Source of the DNA: Thermodesulfovibrio sp.
GTDB lineage: Bacteria; Nitrospirota; Thermodesulfovibrionia; Thermodesulfovibrionales; UBA6898
Length of the DNA: 64,000 nucleotides
Reading direction: 5' to 3'
Assembly: GCA_013824615.1 (NCBI GenBank)
Contig: PNOC01000002.1
Coordinates: 61,369 to 125,368 of the forward strand
Made by a program: the position numbers and the translations under genes. Positions 26,401 through 33,800 of this stretch are shown here, piece after piece. Each line of letters starts with the position of its first letter. Position 1 is the first letter of the stretch. The notes below the pieces were generated by a model, which saw only the letters and a program-made list of their open reading frames with translations, did not search any database and was not told the origin of the DNA.

Positions 26401-26619
26401 GCAGCCAGGACAATCGCAACAGGCCAGTGGCATCTGCTCGGCCTGAAGCTGACGGGAACACTGGTCAGCGGATTTATCGATAATGAGCCGGTCATCTCCT
26501 ATGATGCGGAGACCCCCTTCACCGGGTTTATCGGGCTCTGGACGAAGTCGGATTCAACGATATGGTTTGACGAACTGGTAATCACAGCCGAAGGCGGCAC
26601 AAAGACCGTGGAATTCTGA
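23428..26619 (+). CDS. PEP-synthase-like protein fused to a lectin-fold C-terminus
   Basis: 1063 residues from GTG 23428, directly after the previous stop. Residues about 125-440 are a pyruvate/PEP-synthase nucleotide-binding domain (GAKAANLAVIKN, MRSSAVGEDTEATFAGQYET, DVEWAEGLSGGLYLLQSRPLL). Residues about 455-560 are the phosphohistidine swivel domain with GSVTSHMASVARE, His518 being the phosphorylated residue. The TIM-barrel PEP/pyruvate domain of true PEP synthase (another 300 or so residues) is not recognisable. In its place is a region I do not know (about 570-880) with IYLIDLGGGLAGG, then a concanavalin-like domain (about 900-1060) resembling family-16 or LamG folds. It may phosphorylate something other than pyruvate. 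It is the last gene of the operon. Confidence 0.72.
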   Translation: MKRLLGFFNKRKNCQPLKPAAGRVALKYRSFKTLLNHNHAALGHIADLEQLYFSGRPFSLSLVRIQYEALLEAIFGIIHSLELLSEKDFKMLSGKVSELDDTIFENFNPRCLLPTRRLVIPFREIEPEMTATVGAKAANLAVIKNVLNLPVPDGFAITAAGFGRFIDENKLARSIEEELSRYASGPAEGHEGSCLRLQEMIRAGKMPHDLSVEILSAFDQLVSPSEPVRVAMRSSAVGEDTEATFAGQYETVLNVTREGLFNAYREVLASKYAPRAIAYRLQHGLEDRDAPMCVAAVVMVDARASGVIYTRDGGQDNGHGGQPLLKINALWGLGEQLVDGSTSPDVFMVNRQSRQLQGQHIAKKQWQLSAKGEGGTELREVNGDEQAAPSLPAETVLKLADYGLLLEEFFNSPQDVEWAEGLSGGLYLLQSRPLLLPYLQAGNNVIKEYPGHPVLLAAGLAASPGVATGSVFVAETLSALHEVPKDAILVAKTASPEYARVAGTIRGLITDVGSVTSHMASVAREFGLPALVDTGDATRRLKTGEIVTLSASNATVYLGVVQDLLEEMKPSRRLILDSPVHRKMRSILDRITPLNLIDPNAPDFSAEKCRSFHDIIRFTHEMAVRTMFGIAEDSSVAAAAIELASHLPIHIYLIDLGGGLAGGLTTCDEVTPQMIRSRPLSALWRGFTHPGVNWEGTMNTDSNSLAGKLAATATAEFGEQPGGNSYAILSGDYLNLSIKFAYHFATLDALCSDSSSQNYISLQFSGGAGDYYGRSLRIQLMANILERLEFQVSVRGDLLDASLARYDAEQTTARLDLLGRLLASSRLLDMTLASQEDIGILCDEFFSGNYDFLLRKAEDLPQGLYTRGGRWQRLVTDNGVYCVQDGSDLGRRATAQLAIALGKVIGTTYYEFLDSIEAYYYFPLAIVKGSMMSEGSVHVRIMPHAGRLDRAGGIAFGIRDRENYFVLRTNALEHNVILFEFINGKRYQRAMAARTIATGQWHLLGLKLTGTLVSGFIDNEPVISYDAETPFTGFIGLWTKSDSTIWFDELVITAEGGTKTVEF

Positions 26620-26667
26620 GGAATTCTGAATCTGGCGAATGCCCGGTACGTGCTCTGAAAGGATTGT

Positions 26668-27402
26668 TTATTTCCTTCCGCCGAAGACGGTGAATATGCC
26701 ATCCTTGACGTAGCAGTCCACATCCCTGAACCCGGCCTTTTTCAATGCGTCCAATTGGTCGTTGAGGGTATCGGGCCTGTTCATGCTCGCAGGGTCCTGA
26801 TATCTTTTGATCACCTCCGTCGGCGTCTCGTCGGTAATACCTGCCTTCTCCATCATCTGCTGCATCTCTGATTTCCAGAGGCTAAAATAGCACGTCTGAA
26901 GCCCTTCCGAGGGCGGCAGGACGACATCCGCGTTGATAAAACAGCCTCCTGCGTTCAGATGTGCAAAGATGAATGCAAAGAGAGCTGCCTTTTCGTTCAT
27001 CTCAAGATGATGGATGGCATGGGATGATATGCAGAGATCAAAGTCTCCCAGCGTCGTCATGCCGCTGATAATCTCATGAAAACTGGCATTGACATACGTG
27101 ATGATCCCGGACGGGCCCAACCGGTCTCCTGCCCTGTGCAGCATATCCGCCGACCCGTCCACCAACGTCGGAATTATCGTCCGCCCCTCTCCGCATTGAG
27201 AGAGGAGTTCCGCGGTCAGCACGCCGTCCCCGCAGCCGAGATCCAGCAGCCGTATCTCTTTTCTGTCGCCCAAAAAACAGGTGAGCAGGAAAGAGAAGAG
27301 CCCAATCATCTTCCTGCGCTGCGGGATATATATATCCGCTCTGTCCAGATATTTTTTCGAAAAATCGCTCTGCGCCCAGGCAGATTCGCTGAAGGTATCC
27401 AT
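26668..27402 (-). CDS. SAM-dependent methyltransferase, class I
   Basis: 244 residues. Motif I is LLDLGCGDGVLTAELLSQ (about 60-77), with a motif II acidic residue in PTLVDGSADML and FDLCISSHAIHHLEM in the post-motif region, typical of small-molecule methyltransferases. The substrate cannot be told. AAAGGAAATGGCGCT precedes the ATG. It is a lone minus-strand gene between the oxidoreductase operon and an ABC exporter transcribed the other way; the start regions of this gene and the ABC ATPase face each other across about 50 bases. Confidence 0.82.
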   Translation of the reverse strand: MDTFSESAWAQSDFSKKYLDRADIYIPQRRKMIGLFSFLLTCFLGDRKEIRLLDLGCGDGVLTAELLSQCGEGRTIIPTLVDGSADMLHRAGDRLGPSGIITYVNASFHEIISGMTTLGDFDLCISSHAIHHLEMNEKAALFAFIFAHLNAGGCFINADVVLPPSEGLQTCYFSLWKSEMQQMMEKAGITDETPTEVIKRYQDPASMNRPDTLNDQLDALKKAGFRDVDCYVKDGIFTVFGGRK

Positions 27403-27441
27403 AGCGCCATTTCCTTTCAGACCCTGCTGTAAATAGACAGA

Positions 27442-27450
27442 TGTTATAAT
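27442..27450 (+). promoter_or_regulatory. Extended -10 promoter next to the ABC ATPase start
   Basis: TG-T-TATAAT, a TGn-type extended -10, ends 5 bases before the ATG at 27456. Transcription would begin at or near the start codon, giving a leaderless message. Confidence 0.45.
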
Positions 27451-27455
27451 ACCCG

Positions 27456-28187
27456 ATGCAGATTGTTACCGCAAAAAATCTGACAAAGTGCTACGGGACT
27501 TTTACCGCTGTGGATGGTGTCAGTTTTGATATTCACCGCGGCGAATGCTTTGGCTTTCTGGGGCCGAACGGGGCAGGAAAGACCACGGTCATGGGTGTTA
27601 TTCATTGTTTTATGCCGCCGACCTCCGGGGAGGTCAGGGTCTTTGATATTGACGTCTGCGTTGACCCCGGCAGGATAAAGGCCAGGCTCGGTGTGATGCC
27701 CCAGGACGATAACCTCGACCCTGATCTTTCCGTTATCGAAAACCTGCTTGTCTATTCGCGCTATTTCGACATCCCCCAAAAGACAGGAAAAAAGCTCGCC
27801 TCTGAACTGCTGGCCTTTGTCGAACTGACCGACAAAGCTGCGGTCAATATCAGGGATCTCTCCGGCGGCATGAAGCGGAGGTTGCTGCTTGCCCGGGCCC
27901 TTATCAATTCGCCGGAACTGCTGATCCTTGATGAACCGACCGTCGGACTGGACCCGCATTCCAGACATGCTGTCTGGGAAAAGCTGGGATATCTCAAAAA
28001 AAATGAGACGACGCTCATCCTTACCACGCATTACATGGAAGAGGCAGAGAAGATCTGCGACAGAGTCGCTATCATGGACTCGGGAAAGATAATAACAATC
28101 GATGCACCACAGCGCCTGATGGAAGAGCATGGCGGTTCGCTCGAATACGTCTACCTGAAACTCACCGGGAGGTCCCTTGCAGATTAA
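27456..28187 (+). CDS. ABC-2 exporter ATPase (NodI/DrrA type)
   Basis: 243 residues. Walker A GPNGAGKTT, Q-loop GVMPQDDNLDP, signature LSGGMKRRLLLARAL, Walker B LLILDEPTVGLDP and H-loop LTTHYMEEAE are all intact. The spacing and the phrase NLDPDLSVIENL are typical of NodI/DrrA-type ATPases that power small-molecule or polysaccharide export with an ABC-2 permease. The permease gene follows and overlaps by 11 bases. No ribosome site is seen before the ATG, which fits the TATAAT box placed only 5 bases upstream and a possible leaderless message. Confidence 0.9.
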   Translation: MQIVTAKNLTKCYGTFTAVDGVSFDIHRGECFGFLGPNGAGKTTVMGVIHCFMPPTSGEVRVFDIDVCVDPGRIKARLGVMPQDDNLDPDLSVIENLLVYSRYFDIPQKTGKKLASELLAFVELTDKAAVNIRDLSGGMKRRLLLARALINSPELLILDEPTVGLDPHSRHAVWEKLGYLKKNETTLILTTHYMEEAEKICDRVAIMDSGKIITIDAPQRLMEEHGGSLEYVYLKLTGRSLAD

Positions 28188-28932
28188 GCGGGCACTGCGG
28201 GTCTGGCAGCGGCATCTCAAGGTATACACCAAGCTCTATAAATCGAGCATCGCCCTGAACTTTGTCGAACCGGTGCTCTACCTTGCTGCACTCGGCCTGG
28301 GCCTCGGTGCGTATGTGAAGGAGATCGACGGTGTACCGTATATCAAGTACATTGCTCCCGGCATCATCGCCTCGTCCTCGATGTTCGCCGCTGCCTATGA
28401 ATGCTCCTACGGCACCTTCGTGAGGATGACCTTCCAAAAGACCTTTGACGCAATCCTCGCCACGCCGATTAATATCGATGACCTGGTCGCCGGCGAACTG
28501 ATCTGGGGCGCGACCAAGAGCATGATCTATGGAACGATAATAATTATCGTCATCGCGCTTTTCGGGCTTGTAAAATCTCCCCTGGTGATCCTCATTATCC
28601 CGGTGATCTTTGTCAGCGGGCTGTTATTTTCTGAAATATCCATGATGTTTGCTGCACTGGTGCCGGGTATTGAGTCCTTTAATTATTTCTTCACCCTTTT
28701 CATGTCACCGCTCTTTTTATTTTCCGGTATTTTCTTCCCGGTAAACACCATGCCTCTGGTCATCGTGAAGCTGGCCTGGTTCACCCCCCTCTATCATGTG
28801 GTAAATATCTGCCGCTCCCTTTCCTACGGAAAGGTCACCCCCATCCTCGGAGACATTGCCTGGCTTTTGGTGGTCACGGCCCTCCTGGCCCCCTATCCGT
28901 TCAGACTCATGAAAAAAAGACTTATAAAATAA
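28177..28932 (+). CDS. ABC-2 exporter permease (NodJ/DrrB type)
   Basis: 251 residues with six predicted membrane segments and the ABC-2 motif region FFLFSGIFFPVNTMP / LPGIES-like turns (LVPGIESFNYFFTLFMSPLFLFSG). The start is a TTG at 28177 with GGGAGG 6 bases upstream; no ATG serves. It overlaps the ATPase gene by 11 bases, so the two subunits are made together. The substrate is unknown. Confidence 0.88.
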   Translation: MQIKRALRVWQRHLKVYTKLYKSSIALNFVEPVLYLAALGLGLGAYVKEIDGVPYIKYIAPGIIASSSMFAAAYECSYGTFVRMTFQKTFDAILATPINIDDLVAGELIWGATKSMIYGTIIIIVIALFGLVKSPLVILIIPVIFVSGLLFSEISMMFAALVPGIESFNYFFTLFMSPLFLFSGIFFPVNTMPLVIVKLAWFTPLYHVVNICRSLSYGKVTPILGDIAWLLVVTALLAPYPFRLMKKRLIK

Positions 28933-29111
28933 CCGCCGCCGCACTTTAAGGCATCATTCGCTGCCGCAGACTAAAGTTTCTTCGTATACATACCGATAAA
29001 TATAGTATAACGATGAAAGGATTCCCGCGGCCAAAACAGCGCGGCCCTGTTTATCATTACCTATATCTTTCTCCAGGCTAAAGAAGTGGCAGTGCTTCAA
29101 AGGAGAGCATC

Positions 29112-29855
29112 GTGACCGTAACAAGGACATATATTCTTATAATGCTTATCTTCCCCTTCTGCTTTTGCTCCTCTGTTTTTGCAGTATGCCCCTGCACCCC
29201 CACCTGCGCCCCTGCAGATACCTGGATAGCAGAGTGGACAGATTCCTTTGGGCAGACTGTCTATGAGCTGGAGGCCCCCTGCAAGGTTTACATTGACACT
29301 CCGTTTACTATCACAGCAACGGTGACCGACAGTGTTTATCAGGACGACTGGGTCGGATTTGGATGGTCGATTACGGACAGCATAACCGGGGTTGAGGCTT
29401 CAGGATTCAGCATAGATACCGTAGGCAGTCAATGGCAATATTCCTTTGAACAAACCTATACCGGCATCCCCCTGGATCATACGATCACCTTCGGCTTTTC
29501 CGACCTCGGAGAGGGAGGGGGCGGACATAACTGGGCAGGAAATATCATAGGCGAAACAACCGTTGACCCCTATCCGCTATCGTACTACCCGGTGAAAAGA
29601 ATTCCCGATGGGATACAAGCAGATTATGCAATGTCCCCCGCTGAGGCCTACGCCAAAGTCAGCGGTGACGGACAGATTATCATCTGCAGGACGGGTGATT
29701 ACGGAGAACTCGTCCTTAATCTGCCCTATGAAGTAGAGCTTGAAGGCGGCTACAATGCTGATTTCAGCAGCAATGAAGCTTCTTTTTCGACCATTAGCGG
29801 CTATATAGAGATAGCAAATGGCTCTGTGACCATAAGCAATATAAGCATTCAATAG
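29112..29855 (+). CDS. Secreted protein of unknown function
   Basis: 247 residues from a GTG with AAAGGAGAG 6 bases upstream. A signal peptide (about 1-24) ends near SSVFA. The mature N-terminus has a Cys-Pro cluster (CPCTPTCAP), and a further Cys lies at about 59 and 196. The C-terminal third (SPAEAYAKVSGDGQIIICRTGDYGELVLNL...VELEGGYNADFSS) looks like repeats seen in cell-surface beta-solenoid proteins. I recognise no enzyme motif. It stands alone, between an ABC exporter and another secreted protein. Confidence 0.65.
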   Translation: MTVTRTYILIMLIFPFCFCSSVFAVCPCTPTCAPADTWIAEWTDSFGQTVYELEAPCKVYIDTPFTITATVTDSVYQDDWVGFGWSITDSITGVEASGFSIDTVGSQWQYSFEQTYTGIPLDHTITFGFSDLGEGGGGHNWAGNIIGETTVDPYPLSYYPVKRIPDGIQADYAMSPAEAYAKVSGDGQIIICRTGDYGELVLNLPYEVELEGGYNADFSSNEASFSTISGYIEIANGSVTISNISIQ

Positions 29856-29921
29856 ACATAATCCACCTGCAGCTCGTCCCAGGAACACTCTACTTCAGGC
29901 AAAATGCCACCAAAACCGCAA

Positions 29922-29947
29922 AGGCCGGCAGCCGGAATGTTCCGGCC
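29922..29947 (+). terminator. Hairpin after the secreted protein gene
   Basis: AGGCCGG pairs with CCGGCCT across a 12-base loop; an alternative inner hairpin GCCGGAA/TTCCGGC competes. There is no T-run, so it may be a weak terminator or an RNA-stability element. Confidence 0.4.
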
Positions 29948-29966
29948 TCCTTGATCTGCTGCATGA

Positions 29967-29996
29967 TTGGCTTTATCAATTTTTTTGTGATATATT
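29967..29996 (+). promoter_or_regulatory. Weak sigma-70-type promoter candidate
   Basis: TTGGCT and TATATT are 18 bases apart in an AT-rich stretch. If used, the leader of the gene at 30156 would be about 150 bases and include a perfect Shine-Dalgarno string at 30054. Confidence 0.3.
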
Positions 29997-30053
29997 CTTA
30001 ACATAAGAAGCTAGTGCACCTGAGCATCCCCTTGCCTTATCAGGGAATCCGAA

Positions 30054-30065
30054 AAGGAGGTGATC
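30054..30065 (+). other. Perfect anti-SD complement without an ATG
   Basis: AAGGAGGTGATC is complementary to the last 12 bases of a standard 16S rRNA, yet no ATG, GTG or TTG follows at normal distance. A CTG at 30065 would open an 11-codon frame ending CCTKS. The actual gene downstream (30156) has its own ribosome site. See the findings. Confidence 0.35.
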
Positions 30066-30155
30066 TGTCGGAAGAAGTTTTCTGCTGCACGAAGTCCTGA
30101 TTGCTGAGCATTACGGTTAACGGATCATATACTTCCATTATTAAGGAGATATCAC

Positions 30156-30677
30156 ATGAAAAAGAATTTCTGGCTCATTTGTCTGTTGGTATTTATAAGC
30201 ACGGTGTCTTTCTCTGCAGTCTGGGCTGAGGAGAAAAAGGCTGATGCTAAAACCCCTGACGCCAAGCAAAAGGCTGAGCTCTCAAAGAAGGCTGACCTTT
30301 TTGTGCAGGTCGCTGCTTACGGGGAGGAGCAGAAGGACCCTATGCTCATGCTCAGTGCAGTGAAAATGATGGATGAATTGCCGTTCAAGGGCATAGAAAA
30401 ACCAGGGGACAAGACCGGGGCCCTCTACAGCCGTGACGCGATGCTGAAACAGGCAAAAGAGTTTGCCGCAGGAGATACCGAATTGCTCGCCGTCATCGCA
30501 AAGGTCCAGGATGCCCCCGAGACGACAGATGTCAGGTATCGTGGCGGACATAGAGAGCGTCACGGCCATGGCCGTGATTATCACGGCGGCCATCATTATT
30601 ATGAGCGGCGGCATCATGATCGGTACTGGGGTTGCACCTGGCGTTTCAACCGTTTCGGGGACTGGGTTTGTCGCTAA
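30156..30677 (+). CDS. Small secreted protein with His/Arg-rich tail
   Basis: 173 residues with a clear signal peptide (about 1-24, ending AVWA). A helical Lys/Ala/Glu-rich middle (25-125) leads to a tail (about 128-160) with runs such as GGHRERHGHGRDYHGGHHYYERRHH, which could bind metal ions, and a final Cys-Trp rich end (WGCTWRFNRFGDWVCR). TAAGGAG lies 7 bases before the ATG. I do not recognise a family. The tail suggests a nickel, zinc or copper binding role in the periplasm, by inference only. Confidence 0.65.
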   Translation: MKKNFWLICLLVFISTVSFSAVWAEEKKADAKTPDAKQKAELSKKADLFVQVAAYGEEQKDPMLMLSAVKMMDELPFKGIEKPGDKTGALYSRDAMLKQAKEFAAGDTELLAVIAKVQDAPETTDVRYRGGHRERHGHGRDYHGGHHYYERRHHDRYWGCTWRFNRFGDWVCR

Positions 30678-30803
30678 CTCACTGCAGACGCTCAGCAGAA
30701 AGCAACGCCCCCTCGAAATTTGCTGCATTGCACACCGCCCCCCTCTTCAAGAGAGAGGGGCGGTCCAGCTCTCTTCATGCAACACCGTATCCAAAATTCT
30801 CTG

Positions 30804-33800
30804 ATGAATAAAATAAAGTACCTGCGCCTGCTTCTGATCCCATTTTTGATACGAATCTTGATAATTGGGCTGCAGATCCTTTCTGCCTCATACGCAGCTG
30901 CCGAGGACGACCTCCCCGGAGCAGTATTGCTGATGAAAGAAGCAGACCAGTTGCTGCTCGAAGAAAAATATGAGGACGCTGCAGCAAAGGCGGAAAAGGC
31001 ACTCGCTGTCAGGACCCGCCTTCTCAACAGAGACCATCCTGACATCGCCGGCAGCCTGCACCTTTTCTCCAGGATACAGCATGCCCAGGGTGAATATGCT
31101 AAAGCAGAATCCTATGGCAAAAGGGCTTGGGGGATCCGGGAAAAGGTCTTCGGAAAAGACCATCCGGAAGTTGCGGAAAGCCTGACGCTGCTGGGGAGAA
31201 TTGCCCTTTCGACCTCCCGGCAGGCAGACGCGGAAAGGTACTGCGGCGGTGCACTCGATATAGCGTCTAAAGGCAGCGGCGACCAGCCCGCCCTGGCATC
31301 AGCCATCTCGTGCCTGGGGATGCTCGCTTCATTCCGCAGTGACTATCCCGCGGCAGAGGAGCATTTCAAAAGAGCCCTCGAAATCAGAGAGAAAACCCTT
31401 GACCTCGACCATCCTGATATCGCTGGAAGTCTCAGCAGGCTTGCCTCTTTGTACCGCAGGACGGGCAGATATGGAGAGGCAGAGTCCCTGTACCGGAGGG
31501 CGCTCAGTCTCCGGGAGAAGGCACTTGGAAAAGACCACTCCTCTCTGGCAGGCAATCTGTCTGCCATGGCCGAATTTTATGAGAATATGGGCCGATACCC
31601 TGAAGCTGAAGCCCTGTATCTGCAGGCGCTCCAGCTGCGGGAAAAACGGCTGGGAAAAGACCACCCCCGCAATATCAGGGCGCTTACCGCCCTGGCAGAA
31701 CTCTATAGGAACATGTCGAAATACGATCAGGCCGAGCTTTTCCTCAACCGCGCGGATGAGATTATCCGGAAAAGGGGAGACCTTGAACTCCCTGTTGCAG
31801 CAAAGAGCATGCAGATCAGGGCCGAACTGGCACTCGACCACGGAGAATACGACAAGGCAGAACTTCTGGGCAAAAAAGCCCTCAGCATCCGGGAACGCAA
31901 AGCCGGTGCGAACCAACCGGCAACAGCAGAAAGCCTGATGCTCCTCGGCCGTATAATGCAGGCACGGGGTAAAACCGAAGAAGCAGAGAAGCTCTACTCC
32001 CGGGCATTCGCTATACGACAGAAAATATACGGTGATGAACATCCTGATGTTGCCCAAAGCCTCTCTGCTCTGGGGTCTCTGCTTTTCTCCCGGGCAAAAT
32101 ACCAGGAGGCAGAACGCACCGCCAAACAGGCCCTCTCGATCATGGAAAAAAGTCTTAATGCCGACCATCAGGATATTGCTGCCGGTATAAGCCTGCTCGC
32201 CGGGATCTACGTCTCCACAGGGAAATATGCCGAGGCTGAGCCTCTGCTGAAGAGGTCGCTGCAGATGAGGGAAGCTGCCCTGGGGGCGGAACATCCGGAA
32301 TACTCCTGGAGTCTGACTGCCATGGCCGAGTTCCAGGAGATCATGGGAAATTTTGCCGAAGCTGAGCAGCTCTATAAAAAGGCTCTCGATCTTAGGCGGG
32401 CCCGGCTCGGCACAGACCACCCTGATGTTGCCCGCTCACTAAGGTCTCTTGCTTCACTCTATAAGGGCATGGCCAGATATCCGGAGGCGCTCCAGATGGT
32501 CAGCGAAGCACTCGGGCTTTTCCGGAAAAAATACGATCCGGGACATCCTGAAATTGCTGCCGGACTCCATACTCTTGCAGATATCCAGAGCTCCCTCGGA
32601 GATTATGAAAAAGCCGAAGCAGCCTGCAATCAGGCGCTCGGCATGCGGGAGGCAAAGGCCGGGAAAGATCATCCCTCCGTAGCCGAGAGCCTGCAGCTGC
32701 TTGCCGCTATCTACCGGTCAACGGGAAGAATTCCCGGAGCTGAAACCCTGCTGAAAGATACTCTGCGCATCCGTCAGACTGTCTTCAGCAACGACCACCC
32801 CCTCGTGGCCCAGACTCTGACCTCTCTTGGATCACTCTACCTTGCCACCGGTAAATATGCCGAGGCCGAAATACACCTGAAGAAAGGCCTGGACATCCGG
32901 CAGAAGCTGCTGACACCCGAGCATCAGGACACAGCAGCAAGCCTAAGCGCCCTCGCCCGTCTGCAGGTGACGCTCGGAAGATATGCAGAGGCGGAACAGC
33001 TTCTGGCCCGGTCGATGAAGATACGTGAGAAATTACTGGGGGCTACACATCCCCGCTACGCAGCGAATCTGAGCGCTTTCGCAGAGCTTTATACCGAGAT
33101 CGGAAAATACCGGGATGCGGAAGTCCTGTACGTGAAGGCCCTTGAAATCGTGGAAAAGGCCAGGGGAACCGGCCATCCGGCTGCTGCCCGCATTATGACC
33201 TCACTGGCCGGTCTTTATCTCAGCACGGGCAGGTACGAAGACGCCGGAAAATACGTAGAGAAGGCTCTCAGAATCAATCAGGACAAATTGGGGCAGGAGC
33301 ATCTTCAGACAGCTAAAAGCATGGAGGTCCTGGCTCAATTAAATATCGCCAAAGGGCTGTTTGCCGAGGCTGAACCGCTCTGCAAACGGGCACTGGGGAT
33401 ACGCGAAAAACTTCTTTCAGCAGATCACCCTTCTGTTGCCGACAGTCGGATAACTCTGGCAGCACTGTACCGGAACAGCGGCCGGTCTTCTGAGGCGGTC
33501 CAGGAATATAACAGCGCACTTGCAATCCAGGAAAAAGCTCTGGGCAGGGACCATCTGGACGTTGCGGAAAGCCTGAATTTACTAGGCAGTCTGCATCAGG
33601 AAAGAGGCCTGCTGCAGGAGGCAGAACCACTTTATCAGCGCACCCTCGCAATACGGGAGAAGGCTTTTGGCAAATACCATCCCGGCATAGCGGAAAGCCA
33701 CGATACGCTGGGGGGTCTTTTCATGGCTTCAGGAAAATTCCAGGAAGCTGAACAACGCTACAGGACAGCACTTGAAATAAGAGAAAAAATATATGACCGG

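Noticed and set aside
31329..32420. 363-codon open frame on the minus strand
   Set aside because: Shadow of the TPR repeats; its repeats mirror the TPR period.
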